From NCBI RefSeq assembly GCF_900102915.1, contig NZ_FNGG01000001.1, positions 434,001 through 498,000 of the forward strand: 64,000 nucleotides of DNA. Reading direction: 5' to 3'. Positions 1-8,865 of this stretch are shown piece after piece; within the stretch, counting starts at the first letter, position 1, and each line of letters begins with the position of its first letter. Both the position numbers and the translations under genes were made by a program. This DNA comes from Salinimicrobium catena (GTDB lineage Bacteria; Bacteroidota; Bacteroidia; Flavobacteriales; Flavobacteriaceae). The notes beneath the pieces are model-generated. The model saw only the letters and a program-made list of their open reading frames with translations, was not told where the DNA came from and did not search any database.

Positions 1-1091
1 CCGAATTCAAGCTGCAAAGATATAAGCTCTTTGTACAGGCCAAAATCAGCTTTACTTGATTCGAGCGCCAGCTGAAAGTATTTCAAAGCAGGTTCAGTCT
101 TCCGTTTTTCAAGGAAAAAAGTTCCCAGCTGCTTATAGACTTTAGTATTGTTCTCATCTTCTGAAAATACCTTAACCAGGTCTATCAAATCTTCTTCCAA
201 ACTCGGATTTTCGGCCACAAACATTAAAAAATCGTTCAGCGCCTGATATTTCGTAACCTCGTCTACCTGGTCGCTTCCCAACACTATACGCAGGGAATTG
301 ACCGCCTCTTCGGTTTTGTTCTCATTGAGATAAAACTTGTACAAAGCAAGATGCACCAGCTCCGATGAAGGCTTTTTCTCCAGGAGCTGCTTCGCCGCTT
401 CAAAAGCCTCCTCGGCCCGGCCGTTCTCGCTATAGACAAAAATGAGGTTAAGGTAATTTCTTTCGTCTTCGGGATCCTCTGCGATCTTGCTTTCAAGATC
501 CTGTATCTGCGCTTCCACATTATTGGTCCTGGCATAAACCTGACGGCGCAGGCTATCCCTGTTGGTGCTGGAACCTTTCTTGGCATCGAGGGAATCAAGC
601 AAACTGATCGCCTCTTCATATTTTTCGTTTAGAATGTACAGGTTGGCAAGATCTTCAGAAAAAGAAGGGGAAATCGTAGCAAGGGTTTTAACCACAGGCA
701 GAGCCTTTCCAAACTCTTCGCTCAAAAAATAGCTTTTATACAGCTCTTCCAGGATTGCCGTGTTCTTTGGAAGGGCAGCTCTTCCCTTTTCCAGGTAAGC
801 GGCTGCCTGGGTATATTTTTGAAGGGCGTTGTGGTTCTTCCCCAGCTCAAGATAAACCACCGGCTGGTCATCTATTGCCAGACTTTGTACCAGCTCATCA
901 ATGGCCTTTTCGTAATTCTCTATCGCCTTTTGCTTAAGGGCTTCAAAAAAATGCTCCTGGAAAGCGTCATTCACCTCTCCCAGGTCTACGGCCTCCACCT
1001 CCACTATAGGTTTCTCCTTGTCCTGGGCGTATGTGGTAGGAAAAGTAAAAAGCAAGGCCAAAAATAATATTATGAGAGTAATTTTTTTCAT
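1..1091 (-). CDS. TPR-repeat exported protein (3' end cut by window)
   Basis: The reading frame opens at an ATG at 1091 and stays open to the left edge, so about 363 residues are visible and the C-terminus is missing. The first 22 or so residues form a Sec signal peptide (MKKITLIILFLALLF, then a small-residue stretch before AQDKE). The rest is helical, with repeated pairs of the type YLELGKNHNALQKYTQAAAYLEKG, YLNLIFVYSENGRAEEAFEAA and YKQLGTFFLEKRKTEPALKYF, which are tetratricopeptide repeats. It is probably a periplasmic or outer-membrane scaffold. It is the last visible gene of the operon flippase-dut-nucleotidyltransferase-TPR and starts 25 bp after its neighbour. The exact role is unknown. 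Confidence 0.8.
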   Translation of the reverse strand, partial: MKKITLIILFLALLFTFPTTYAQDKEKPIVEVEAVDLGEVNDAFQEHFFEALKQKAIENYEKAIDELVQSLAIDDQPVVYLELGKNHNALQKYTQAAAYLEKGRAALPKNTAILEELYKSYFLSEEFGKALPVVKTLATISPSFSEDLANLYILNEKYEEAISLLDSLDAKKGSSTNRDSLRRQVYARTNNVEAQIQDLESKIAEDPEDERNYLNLIFVYSENGRAEEAFEAAKQLLEKKPSSELVHLALYKFYLNENKTEEAVNSLRIVLGSDQVDEVTKYQALNDFLMFVAENPSLEEDLIDLVKVFSEDENNTKVYKQLGTFFLEKRKTEPALKYFQLALESSKADFGLYKELISLQLEF

Positions 1092-1116
1092 AATTAGCCT
1101 TGCTTTTTAAGTTTAT

Positions 1117-2127
1117 TTATTCCAGAACCGAGTAATCTCCAATGCTGATCTCGGTGAACTCTCCGTCGAATTTCGCAAAGTTTCCTATCATGGCATTTTT
1201 CAATTTGGCGTTCTTTACCTCGGAAAATGTCTGGATCAAACTGTTTTCAATGCTTGAATCAGTGATCTTACACCCGTTCCCGATAGAAACGTTAGGCCCT
1301 ATTTTAGCGTTTTTCAGTTCCACATTCTCCCCTATGAAGCAGGGTTCAATGATCTCTGAATTTTCCATTTTTACATCATCAGCCACCAGTTTTTCACCAT
1401 CATTCTGAAGGAAATTCAGCATGCGGGTGTTGGTCTCCACGGTAACCTGTTTATTACCACAGTCCATCCACTCGTCTACCTTCCCGGGAACAAAGATCAT
1501 TCCCTTTCGCTTCATGGCTTCGATCCCGTCGTTGATCTGATATTCCCCGCCACGAATGATGTTCTTGTCCAGCACTTCCTGAAGTTCGTTCTTAAGAACG
1601 GCGGCATCTTTAAAGTAATAGATCCCGATCACTGCCAGGTCTGAAACAAACTCTTCAGGCTTCTCGACCAGGTCATCGATCTGCTTCTTCTCGTTTAGCT
1701 GCACTACACCGTAAGCAGAAGGGTTTTCTACCTGCTTTACCCATATCACCCCATCAGCTTCTTTATCTAACGTAAAATCGGCCTTAAAAAGTGTATCAGC
1801 ATATGCAATCACTGCCGGGCCCTCCAAAGAATCTTTTGCGCACATGATCGCATGACCTGTTCCAAGAGGCTTGTCCTGGTAATAAATAGTGCCTTTAGCA
1901 CCCAAAGTTTTGGCGATCTCCTTAAGATCGGTCTCTACCTTTTCACCAAAATCTTCTCCTATGATAAACGCAATTTCATCGATCTTTTCATCCAGCACCT
2001 TCGCGATATCTTCTACCAGCCGGTGAACAATGGGCTTTCCGGCGATTGGGATCAAAGGTTTTGGAACTGTTAAAGTATGAGGACGAAGCCGCGACCCGCG
2101 ACCCGCCATAGGTACAATAATTTTCAT
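1117..2127 (-). CDS. Sugar-1-phosphate nucleotidyltransferase with left-handed beta-helix tail
   Basis: This 336-residue protein would activate a sugar 1-phosphate to an NDP-sugar for surface glycans. The nucleotide-binding loop AGRGSRLRPHT is at residues 8-18 and PKPLIPIAGKP at 22-32. VIAYADT near 107-113 supplies the metal-binding Asp, and GGEYQINDGIEAM near 193 matches the RfbA/RmlA fold. The last 80 residues (CFIGENVELKNAKIGPNVSI and following) are hexapeptide repeats, as in GlmU-type or long RmlA enzymes. It is distinct from the short RfbA in the rhamnose operon at 28744-29601. It lies between dut and the TPR gene. The nucleotide and sugar specificity cannot be read from sequence. Confidence 0.85.
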   Translation of the reverse strand: MKIIVPMAGRGSRLRPHTLTVPKPLIPIAGKPIVHRLVEDIAKVLDEKIDEIAFIIGEDFGEKVETDLKEIAKTLGAKGTIYYQDKPLGTGHAIMCAKDSLEGPAVIAYADTLFKADFTLDKEADGVIWVKQVENPSAYGVVQLNEKKQIDDLVEKPEEFVSDLAVIGIYYFKDAAVLKNELQEVLDKNIIRGGEYQINDGIEAMKRKGMIFVPGKVDEWMDCGNKQVTVETNTRMLNFLQNDGEKLVADDVKMENSEIIEPCFIGENVELKNAKIGPNVSIGNGCKITDSSIENSLIQTFSEVKNAKLKNAMIGNFAKFDGEFTEISIGDYSVLE

Positions 2128-2230
2128 GCTTTTAGTATTGAGTATTTAGTAGTGAGAATAGAGAGCTCTTTCTCTCCATCTCTTATCTGTATTTCTTGAT
2201 TGTTTATTGATCATTGAAAATTGATCACTG
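2128..2230. repeat. Degenerate short repeats between nucleotidyltransferase and dut
   Basis: This 103-bp spacer holds reiterated short words: TAGTATTGAGTATTTAGTAG near 2133-2152 and the ATTGATCATTGAAAATTGAT series near 2205-2224. It has no open frame. Such oligomer clusters resemble the interspersed intergenic repeats of flavobacterial genomes. No function is inferred. Confidence 0.45.
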
Positions 2231-2665
2231 CTATTTGGTTCCGGTACTTCCAAAGCCGCCGGCTCCGCGAGAAGTTTCTTCCAATACATCAACTTCTTTC
2301 CACATGATATGCTCGTGCCTTGCGATCACCAGCTGCGCAACCCGCTCGCCATTTTCCACGGTAAAATCTTCATTGGAAAGATTAACCAGAATAACTCCGA
2401 TCTCTCCCCGGTAATCGGCATCAATGGTGCCGGGCGAATTAAGCACGGTAATTCCCTTTTTCGCTGCAAGTCCACTACGGGGCCTTACCTGGGCCTCATA
2501 TCCTACCGGAAGCTCGATGAAAAGTCCGGTCTTGATAATTGTCCTTTCCAGGGGTTTTAAAGTAATGGGTTCAGGATTGTTCGCTCTCAGGTCCATCCCG
2601 GCAGAACTTCCGGTTTCATAGGCCGGTAAGTCGTGGGCAGATCTGTTGATAATTTTAACGTTCAT
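2231..2665 (-). CDS. dut: Deoxyuridine 5'-triphosphate nucleotidohydrolase
   Basis: dUTPase hydrolyses dUTP to dUMP and pyrophosphate, which keeps uracil out of DNA and supplies dTMP synthesis. The protein has 144 residues, the usual size for the trimeric class, with all five motifs: AGMDLRA (22-28), [11 protein letters not shown] (61-71), [13 protein letters not shown] with the catalytic Asp (79-91), ERVAQLVI (about 107-114) and the Gly-rich tail [10 protein letters not shown] (133-142) that closes over the substrate. It lies between the flippase and the nucleotidyltransferase on the same strand and is probably co-transcribed with them. Confidence 0.97.
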   Translation of the reverse strand: MNVKIINRSAHDLPAYETGSSAGMDLRANNPEPITLKPLERTIIKTGLFIELPVGYEAQVRPRSGLAAKKGITVLNSPGTIDADYRGEIGVILVNLSNEDFTVENGERVAQLVIARHEHIMWKEVDVLEETSRGAGGFGSTGTK

Positions 2666-2690
2666 GTGATAAATATTGATTCTGAAGGCT

Positions 2691-4145
2691 TTATCCCTTC
2701 TTCAAGATTTGTTTTAACTGATCTTTTTCTGCGTACCATATCAGGGCAAAAAAGATAAGAATTAATATACTCCCCAAATAATAATTATTTCTAAAAACAT
2801 AGAAATAGATCACCGAAAAGCTGATGGAAAGCAGCAGATAGCTACCAATACGCTTAAGGTCGTAAGGAACCGGGTAATATTTTCTTCCGAAGTAAAAAGA
2901 AAGCAGCATCATGCTCCCGTAAGCGGCCATAGTGGCAATGGCCGATCCCACGTAACTGTAATAAGGGATGAGCCAAAAGTTGAGCACCAGTGTGAGTGCC
3001 GCCCCAAAAAGGGAAATATAACCTGCAAACCTGGTGCGGTCGCTTACTTTGTACCAGACCGACAGGTTGTGATAGATCCCTAAAAACAGGTTGGCCATAA
3101 GGATCATGGGCACCACTATCATGGCCTCCCAATAAGAAGAATCCCTAATGAGCAGCAGTTTAAGAAGATCTGAAAAAACAGTGACCGTGATAAGGATCGC
3201 GGAGCCGAATATGACAAAATATTTGGTTATCAATGCATAGGTATGCGTGGCATCCTTTTCTTTGGAATGGCTAAAAAAGAAGGGTTCGATCCCCATTCTG
3301 AAGGCGGTGGCGAAAAGTGTCATGAACAGGGCCAGCCGGTAACAGGCGGCATAAGCTCCAACTTCAGATTTTGCGATGTCCTGCGGAAGTAACCAACCCA
3401 AAAGGATCTTGTCGAAAACCTCATTTATGACAAACCCTATCCCCGCTATTAAAATTGGAGATCCGTATTTCAGCATCTTTTTCCAGAGCTGCGTGCTGAA
3501 GTGATATTTCAGCTTGAGGTAGAACGGCAGCATCACCAGCAAAGTAAGGGCGCTGGCGATTAGGTTCGAAATGAAGATATAGGCGATCTCAAAATCGGGT
3601 TTATAGATCTTTTGCAGCATGTCACTATCTTCTGCCCATAGAGGAAGCGCCACAATAAAGAAGATGTTCAGTCCCAGGTTAATGGCCACGTTCCCGATCT
3701 TGACCATGGCAAAGATGGCCGGTCTTTCGGTGGCTCTTAGCCATGCAAATGGAATGGTCACCAGGGCGTCAAGCGCCAGGATCAACAACACATAACTGAT
3801 GTAATGCGAAGCTATGGCAGTGGCTTCAGAAATGGCATCCTTCAGCAGGAATCCCAGAACAAGAAAAATCCCGGTCGTAAGGATCAGGGAAATGGAAGAA
3901 GTTGAAACCACTTCCTTCCTATAATCTTCCTGGTGAAAAAAGCGGAAAAAGGAAGTTTCCATTCCGTAGGCAAGCAGCACGTTGAAAACCGCCATCCAGG
4001 AAAAGACGATGGCTACCTCCCCGAATCCCTCGGTAGGTAAATAAGCTGAGTACAGGGGCAGCAGCAGGAAAGAAAGCATCCTGGGCACCACAGTGGCAAC
4101 GCCGTATACGAAGGTTTGTTTAAAAAGCTTTTGGAGGAGGGCCAA
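2691..4145 (-). CDS. Wzx-like polysaccharide flippase (MATE/MVF superfamily)
   Basis: A 484-residue integral inner-membrane protein with roughly 12-14 hydrophobic helices. The N-terminus reads [20 protein letters not shown], typical of O-antigen and teichoic-acid flippases that move undecaprenyl-linked oligosaccharides to the periplasm. The frame starts at a TTG (4143-4145); the first in-frame ATG is residue 23, inside the first helix, so TTG is preferred. A -7 box lies just upstream at 4172-4179 and should drive flippase-dut-nucleotidyltransferase-TPR. The lipid-linked substrate is unknown. Confidence 0.85.
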   Translation of the reverse strand: MALLQKLFKQTFVYGVATVVPRMLSFLLLPLYSAYLPTEGFGEVAIVFSWMAVFNVLLAYGMETSFFRFFHQEDYRKEVVSTSSISLILTTGIFLVLGFLLKDAISEATAIASHYISYVLLILALDALVTIPFAWLRATERPAIFAMVKIGNVAINLGLNIFFIVALPLWAEDSDMLQKIYKPDFEIAYIFISNLIASALTLLVMLPFYLKLKYHFSTQLWKKMLKYGSPILIAGIGFVINEVFDKILLGWLLPQDIAKSEVGAYAACYRLALFMTLFATAFRMGIEPFFFSHSKEKDATHTYALITKYFVIFGSAILITVTVFSDLLKLLLIRDSSYWEAMIVVPMILMANLFLGIYHNLSVWYKVSDRTRFAGYISLFGAALTLVLNFWLIPYYSYVGSAIATMAAYGSMMLLSFYFGRKYYPVPYDLKRIGSYLLLSISFSVIYFYVFRNNYYLGSILILIFFALIWYAEKDQLKQILKKG

Positions 4146-4171
4146 TAGTACTTTGGTTGATTCTTATCACA

Positions 4172-4179
4172 CAAATGTA
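4172..4179 (-). promoter_or_regulatory. Predicted -7 box for the flippase/dut operon
   Basis: The minus strand reads TACATTTG, matching the Bacteroidota sigma-A -7 consensus TAnnTTTG, about 27 bp upstream of the flippase start codon. No convincing -33 TTG was located. Confidence 0.55.
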
Positions 4180-4191
4180 CTATAGGTGAGC

Positions 4192-4707
4192 TTAATGCCG
4201 AATATTTTCAGGCTTTTTTATTTCCACATCGACCGTATCTTTCTTTTTGATACCGGTGATCCTGAAATATTTTTCCTTTCCGTTCCGGGTATACTTCACA
4301 ACCGCCTCTCCTTCTTCCAGTTCAAAAGGGATCTTTTCAGGCAGCTGCGGAGGCTTATTCCCGTACTCCTTTTTCGGGTCAACATGCATGATCACATCCG
4401 GCGCCTTGCCTTCATCTGAAGGGATCTTGAAATAAGCCACGTACAAATTCTCTGCGGCGCCGGACTTCTCGATAACGGCTTTCCTTCCGCGAAAATAAAC
4501 CGAATCCAGTTTTACTTCAGCCTCTTCTTCGGCAGGAATGAACAGACTAAAACCAGAATCAGCCCCTTTTACCCCGCCGGTCCAGGTGGTGTAGTAAGCT
4601 TCCTGTAGAGCTAAGGGAGACTCCTCCTGCAATTTTTTGCCATTGGCACAGCTTGCCATGCCCAGGATAATAGATGCTGCGGAAAATATATGTAGAAGCT
4701 GTTTCAT
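4192..4707 (-). CDS. Small lipoprotein of unknown function
   Basis: 171 residues with a lipoprotein signal peptide: hydrophobic residues 4-18, then a lipobox ending at Cys20 (GMASC). The mature part has many beta-type stretches (EEEAEVKLDSVYFRGRKAVI, EEGEAVVKYTRNGKEKYFRI), is Lys/Glu-rich and ends in a charged tail. I do not recognise the family with certainty; small predicted lipoproteins like this are common in flavobacteria. It lies between the ATP synthase terminator and the flippase promoter, so it is probably a single transcription unit. Confidence 0.75.
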   Translation of the reverse strand: MKQLLHIFSAASIILGMASCANGKKLQEESPLALQEAYYTTWTGGVKGADSGFSLFIPAEEEAEVKLDSVYFRGRKAVIEKSGAAENLYVAYFKIPSDEGKAPDVIMHVDPKKEYGNKPPQLPEKIPFELEEGEAVVKYTRNGKEKYFRITGIKKKDTVDVEIKKPENIRH

Positions 4708-4765
4708 GGCGAAATATTTATTTGTTCATCAAGTTAAAAACAAATTTGATACCAATTAAAAAAAG

Positions 4766-4795
4766 AAAACCCCGAACCTGAAGGAACGGGGTTTT
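4766..4795 (-). terminator. Rho-independent terminator of the ATP synthase operon
   Basis: Arms AAAACCCCG (4766-4774) and CGGGGTTTT (4787-4795) form a 9-bp stem with a 12-nt loop. On the minus strand the stem is followed by a T-rich run. It lies 37 bp past the atpG stop codon. Confidence 0.9.
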
Positions 4796-4831
4796 AAAAA
4801 TTTGATTTTCAGATGTTTTCCTGAAAAAAAT

Positions 4832-5692
4832 TTATTTATTCAAAGCTTCAGCTCCACCAACGATCTCAAGGATCTCGTTAGTAATGGCAGCCTGACGGGC
4901 TTTGTTATAGGATAATTTAAGTGAGTCACGCAGTTCAGTAGCGTTATCGGTCGCTTTGTGCATGGCGGTCATACGCGCACCGTGCTCTGAAGCGAAGGAA
5001 TCCCGAAGCGCCTTGAAGATCTGCATTTTCAAAGACTTTGGGATCAATTCAAGAACGATCTCTTCTTTAGAGGGTTCAAAAATATAATCTAAAGTCACTT
5101 CTTCATCAGTCTCTACTGGCACGATAGGCAGGAACTGCTCTTTCATGACTATCTGGGTAGCAGCGTTCTTGAACTGGTTATATACAAGAACGATCTTATC
5201 GTACCTTCCCTCAACGAACTGCTGCATCAGGTCTTCGGCGATCTCGGCTACGTTGTCAAAACTAAGATCGTCATAGATCTCATTGTTGTTCTTGTAGATA
5301 TCGAAATTCTTCCGAAGAATGTCATTGGCCTTTTTACCAATGGTCATAATGTCGATATTCTTCCCGCTGTAATCTTCAGCAGCCAGCTGCTTTACCGCCT
5401 TTACGATGTTGGAGTTGAACGCTCCAGCCAATCCCCTGTTCGAAGAAACAGCTACGATAAGCACATTGTTCACCTCACGCTGCTCGGCATACTTGCTGCT
5501 CTGGTCGCTGTCAAGAGTAGCACTAAGGCTCTGCAATAATTCTGAAAGCTTTTCGGCATAAGGCCTCATGGCAGTGATCGCATCCTGCGCCTTGCTCAAC
5601 TTGGCAGCCGATACCATTTTCATGGCACTGGTGATCTGCATGGTTGAGGAAACCGAGGTGATCCTGCTTCGTAATTCTTTTAAATTGGCCAT
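4832..5692 (-). CDS. atpG: ATP synthase F1 gamma subunit
   Basis: The gamma subunit is the rotating central stalk that couples proton flow through F0 to catalysis in F1. It has 286 residues, normal length. The N-terminus MANLKELRSRITSVSSTMQI followed by TSAMKMVSAAK is the hallmark coiled-coil helix. The middle SSNRGLAGAFN (about 92-102) and the C-terminal helix with ARMTAMHKATDNA (about 239-251) and NKARQAAITNEILEIVGGAEAL are also diagnostic. It is the last gene of the operon, separated from atpA by the inserted four-helix-bundle gene. Confidence 0.98.
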   Translation of the reverse strand: MANLKELRSRITSVSSTMQITSAMKMVSAAKLSKAQDAITAMRPYAEKLSELLQSLSATLDSDQSSKYAEQREVNNVLIVAVSSNRGLAGAFNSNIVKAVKQLAAEDYSGKNIDIMTIGKKANDILRKNFDIYKNNNEIYDDLSFDNVAEIAEDLMQQFVEGRYDKIVLVYNQFKNAATQIVMKEQFLPIVPVETDEEVTLDYIFEPSKEEIVLELIPKSLKMQIFKALRDSFASEHGARMTAMHKATDNATELRDSLKLSYNKARQAAITNEILEIVGGAEALNK

Positions 5693-5704
5693 TCTTTGTA
5701 GTTA

Positions 5705-5728
5705 TGAGTTAGAAGTTATGAGTTATGA
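5705..5728 (-). repeat. Inverted repeat, left end of four-helix-bundle cassette
   Basis: A 24-bp sequence with core AGTTATGAGTTATGA. It matches the reverse complement of 6058-6081 at 22 of 24 positions; the two mismatches are adjacent. The stop codon of the enclosed gene (5723-5725) lies inside it. Confidence 0.8.
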
Positions 5729-6061
5729 ATTCTTAATAATAGAAACCATAATTTTCATTAACTCGTCACACTTAGCAATTAAAATTTTACAATCTGTATT
5801 TGAAGTTGCCTCAATAAGCTCTAACCAATATTTAGTTTCATCAGCTTCCTTTAAAGCAATTCCAAATTTATTTTTAAAATCTTTTGTGCTTACTCCCCTT
5901 TGTGCTTCTCTAACATTAGCTCCAATGCTAGTTCCACTTCTCAATAGCTGGGAAGCCAGCTCAAATTCTTTTTTTTCTTTCAAAGAGCGAGTGAAGAAAA
6001 CGATGTCACAAGCAAATTGGAAACTTTTAATCCTAATGGGGCTGTTTTCCAATTTGCTCAT
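5723..6061 (-). CDS. Four-helix bundle protein (S23/IVP/Avd-like)
   Basis: 112 residues matching the family of 23S rRNA intervening-sequence proteins and Avd proteins of diversity-generating retroelements. Signatures are FQFACDIVFFTRSLKE, the central ELASQLLRSGTSIGANVREA (55-74 approx.) and KEADETKYWLELI. Family members form basic pentameric four-helix barrels that bind nucleic acid. No rRNA, reverse transcriptase or variable repeat is nearby. The gene interrupts atpA and atpG, is more AT-rich than either, and its start and stop codons both fall inside flanking inverted repeats, suggesting insertion as a unit. Its role is unknown. Confidence 0.85.
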   Translation of the reverse strand: MSKLENSPIRIKSFQFACDIVFFTRSLKEKKEFELASQLLRSGTSIGANVREAQRGVSTKDFKNKFGIALKEADETKYWLELIEATSNTDCKILIAKCDELMKIMVSIIKNS

Positions 6062-6081
6062 AACTCATAACTCTTAACTCA
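6058..6081 (+). repeat. Inverted repeat, right end of four-helix-bundle cassette
   Basis: Partner of the repeat at 5705-5728. The ATG of the four-helix-bundle gene (6059-6061) lies inside it, so the ORF spans the interval between the repeats almost exactly. Confidence 0.8.
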
Positions 6082-6092
6082 GCACTGGCATG

Positions 6093-7673
6093 TTATGCCT
6101 TATATTTAGCCGAAAGTTCCTTGGCTACGTTAGTCAACGTATCGGTAACTTCATCTGTAAGTTTACCGGCCTTTAATGTGTCAAGCGTATCTCTGTGCTT
6201 GGCGTTAAGGAACTCCAGGTAATCTTTTTCAAATTCTCTTACTTTCTCAACCGGAACATCTCTCAAAAGGTTCTTAGAACCGGCGTAGATGATCGCGATC
6301 TGCTCTTCAACAGGGTAAGGGTTGTTTTGAGCCTGCTTAAGGATCTCCACGTTACGCTTACCTTTTTCGATCACGCTTAATGTCGCAGGATCAAGATCTG
6401 AACCGAACTTGGCGAATGCTTCAAGTTCACGGAACTGAGCCTGGTCAAGTTTCAATGTACCTGCCACCTTCTTCATTGATTTGATCTGAGCAGATCCACC
6501 CACACGAGATACAGAGATACCCACGTTGATCGCAGGACGAACCCCTGAGTTGAACAAATCTGACGTTAAGAAGATCTGTCCATCGGTGATCGAGATCACG
6601 TTTGTTGGAATATATGCGGAAACGTCACCTGCCTGAGTTTCGATAAGCGGTAGTGCAGTTAATGAACCACCACCTTTTACTTTATCTTTCAACACTTCCG
6701 GAAGGTCGTTCATGTTCTTCGCGATATCATCATCAGCGATCACTTTTGCAGCACGCTCAAGTAATCTTGAGTGAAGGAAGAAAACGTCTCCAGGGTATGC
6801 CTCACGTCCCGGTGGACGACGAAGAAGCAAAGATACCTCACGGTAAGCAACCGCCTGCTTGGAAAGATCATCATAAACGATCAACGCAGGACGACCTGTA
6901 TCCCTGAAGTACTCCCCGATCGCAGCACCTGCGAATGGAGCATAAACCTGCATTGGAGCAGGATCTGATGCGTTTGCGGCAACAATAGTGGTATAAGCTA
7001 AAGCTCCTTTATCTTCAAGTGTCTTGGCGATACCCGCAACAGTTGAAGCTTTTTGCCCGATAGCTACATATATACAATAAACAGGTTCCCCTGCATCGTA
7101 AAATTCTTTTTGGTTAAGGATGGTATCAATAACCACAGCAGTCTTACCTGTCTGACGGTCACCAATCACCAATTCCCTTTGTCCACGACCAATCGGCACC
7201 ATGGCATCGATAGCCTTGATTCCTGTTTGAAGCGGCTCGGTTACCGGCTGACGGTAAATTACCCCGGGAGCTTTACGCTCTAATGGCATTTGGAAAGTTT
7301 CCCCTTCAATAGGCCCTTTTCCGTCGATAGGTGCACCAAGAGTGTCAACCACACGTCCAACGATTCCTTCTCCCACATTGATAGAAGCAATACGCTGAGT
7401 TCTCTTAACGGTTGCTCCTTCTTTCACTTCTTTGTATGAACCTAAAAGTACAACCCCAACGTTATCTTCCTCAAGGTTAAGTACAATTCCTTCCAATCCG
7501 CTTTCGAATTCAACCAACTCCCCGTACTGTGCGTTGGACAGTCCGTAGACGTTTGCAATACCGTCACCTACGTTAAGAACGGTACCAACTTCGTTCAAAG
7601 AAGCTTTCGCCTCATATCCGGAAAGTTGTTTTTTTAATATTGCTGATACTTCAGCCGGATTAATTTCTGCCAT
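6093..7673 (-). CDS. atpA: ATP synthase F1 alpha subunit
   Basis: A 526-residue non-catalytic nucleotide-binding subunit of F1. The Walker A motif GDRQTGKT is at 171-178, followed by [32 protein letters not shown] is the Walker B region, and [20 protein letters not shown] contains the arginine finger of alpha subunits. The start ATG follows the atpH stop by 44 bp. The catalytic beta partner (atpD) is not in the window. Confidence 0.99.
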   Translation of the reverse strand: MAEINPAEVSAILKKQLSGYEAKASLNEVGTVLNVGDGIANVYGLSNAQYGELVEFESGLEGIVLNLEEDNVGVVLLGSYKEVKEGATVKRTQRIASINVGEGIVGRVVDTLGAPIDGKGPIEGETFQMPLERKAPGVIYRQPVTEPLQTGIKAIDAMVPIGRGQRELVIGDRQTGKTAVVIDTILNQKEFYDAGEPVYCIYVAIGQKASTVAGIAKTLEDKGALAYTTIVAANASDPAPMQVYAPFAGAAIGEYFRDTGRPALIVYDDLSKQAVAYREVSLLLRRPPGREAYPGDVFFLHSRLLERAAKVIADDDIAKNMNDLPEVLKDKVKGGGSLTALPLIETQAGDVSAYIPTNVISITDGQIFLTSDLFNSGVRPAINVGISVSRVGGSAQIKSMKKVAGTLKLDQAQFRELEAFAKFGSDLDPATLSVIEKGKRNVEILKQAQNNPYPVEEQIAIIYAGSKNLLRDVPVEKVREFEKDYLEFLNAKHRDTLDTLKAGKLTDEVTDTLTNVAKELSAKYKA

Positions 7674-7717
7674 AATTATTTAGAATAAAATGCTGCGCCC
7701 GGGCGCAACGGTTTTAA

Positions 7718-8272
7718 TTAAATTTTTGAAACGTATGTGTTGTTTTTAAATTCCCTTTTCAGGTTGTTTAGCTGTGCCTGAACACTTCCATTGTACTGGA
7801 TGTCTCCCACACGCAGGATAAAACCTCCAATGATAGACTCATCGATGATGTTCTCGATCTTGGCCTCATTCCCGGTCAATTCCTTCACCTTTTGCTGGAT
7901 CTTGGTCTCAAGAGCCGGCGTTAAAGGAATGGCCGTGGTCACTTTTGCTACCTGCACGTTGTTCATTTGATCGTACAGGAACATGTATTTTGCCGCTACC
8001 TGCGAAAGGATCTCAAGCCTGTTGTTCTCCATAAGAAGATCGAACATTCCAGAAGTGATCCCATTCACATCTTTAAAGATCTCAAGAAGGGCATTTTTCT
8101 TAATGCTATCCTTGATCACAGGACTCTTTAAAAAAGTTCTAAGGTCCCCGGTGCCGTCAATGGTCTCACGAATAAGCACCATATCATCATTCACCTCTTT
8201 GGTAACTTCTTTGTCTTTTGCAAGGCTGAATATAGCCTTCGCGTATCTTAAAGCTGCTTTGCTTCCCTGCAT
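7718..8272 (-). CDS. atpH: ATP synthase F1 delta subunit
   Basis: 184 residues. Delta (OSCP-like) ties the alpha subunits to the peripheral stalk b. The N-terminal six-helix domain begins KAALRYAKAIFSLAKDK, the C-terminal domain contains VTTAIPLTPALETKIQQKV, and the conserved IDESIIGGFILRVGDIQYNG motif (about 143-162) is present. It starts 4 bp after atpF. Confidence 0.97.
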   Translation of the reverse strand: MQGSKAALRYAKAIFSLAKDKEVTKEVNDDMVLIRETIDGTGDLRTFLKSPVIKDSIKKNALLEIFKDVNGITSGMFDLLMENNRLEILSQVAAKYMFLYDQMNNVQVAKVTTAIPLTPALETKIQQKVKELTGNEAKIENIIDESIIGGFILRVGDIQYNGSVQAQLNNLKREFKNNTYVSKI

Positions 8273-8276
8273 GATC

Positions 8277-8777
8277 TTAGTTTAAGGTTACGTCATCAAG
8301 CATATCCTCAACCAGCTTCTCCTGCTTGGCTTTGGTTGAAAGCTCTTCACGTACTACTTTCTCTGCGATTTCTACTGAAAGGGTTGCCACCTTGTTCTTA
8401 AGGTCTGCAAGAGCAGCATTCTTTTCATTCTGTATGGTAGCCTTTGCCTGAACGATCATCTTCTCACCCTCTTTCTGAGCTTCCTCTTTAGCTTCAGAGA
8501 TCATTCTTTCTTTGATCTCTCTTGCTTCCTTGATCATGTTATCACGCTCAATACGGGCCTCCTTCAAAAGCTTCTCATTATCAGCCTGCAGGTTCTGCAT
8601 TTCCTTACGGGCATTTTCAGCCGAATCAAGCGCATCCTGGATTCCCTGCTCACGTGCATTCAATGCATCAAGAATGGGTTTCCATGCAAACTTCTTCAGT
8701 AAAAGGATCAATACTACCAGGATAATGATCTGCCAGAAGAACAGTCCAAAAGAAAAATCGTTAACTAACTTTTCCAT
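8277..8777 (-). CDS. atpF: ATP synthase F0 b subunit
   Basis: 166 residues. One N-terminal membrane helix (LFFWQIIILVVLILLLKKFA, about 12-31) is followed by a long charged, Ala/Glu/Lys-rich helix that dimerises as the peripheral stalk. A single copy of b is present, with no b' paralogue. The gene is preceded by a 15-bp hairpin in the atpE-atpF spacer that may adjust its expression relative to atpE. Confidence 0.97.
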   Translation of the reverse strand: MEKLVNDFSFGLFFWQIIILVVLILLLKKFAWKPILDALNAREQGIQDALDSAENARKEMQNLQADNEKLLKEARIERDNMIKEAREIKERMISEAKEEAQKEGEKMIVQAKATIQNEKNAALADLKNKVATLSVEIAEKVVREELSTKAKQEKLVEDMLDDVTLN

Positions 8778-8815
8778 ATTCTATTTAATTTCTTGTATCG
8801 TTTAATTTGTAATAA

Positions 8816-8850
8816 TTCAAGCCTTGCAGCCAACCGCTGCAAAGCTTGAA
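8816..8850 (-). promoter_or_regulatory. Intercistronic hairpin between atpE and atpF
   Basis: Arms 8816-8830 and 8836-8850 pair over 15 bp with one G-U wobble around a 5-nt loop (CAACC on the plus strand). It lies 15 bp beyond the atpE stop and is not followed by a T-run, so it looks like an mRNA processing, stability or attenuation element rather than a full terminator. A plausible role is raising the level of atpE, whose product is needed in about 8-15 copies per complex. Confidence 0.7.
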
Positions 8851-8865
8851 GTTCTTTTTGATTGA

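Noticed and set aside
284-619. Arg/Ser-rich open frame on the minus strand
   Set aside because: It is an out-of-frame shadow of the TPR gene at 1-1091, which has a signal peptide and clear TPR repeats.
5700-6085. Diversity-generating retroelement based on the Avd-like protein
   Set aside because: No reverse transcriptase, template repeat or variable repeat is present in the window.
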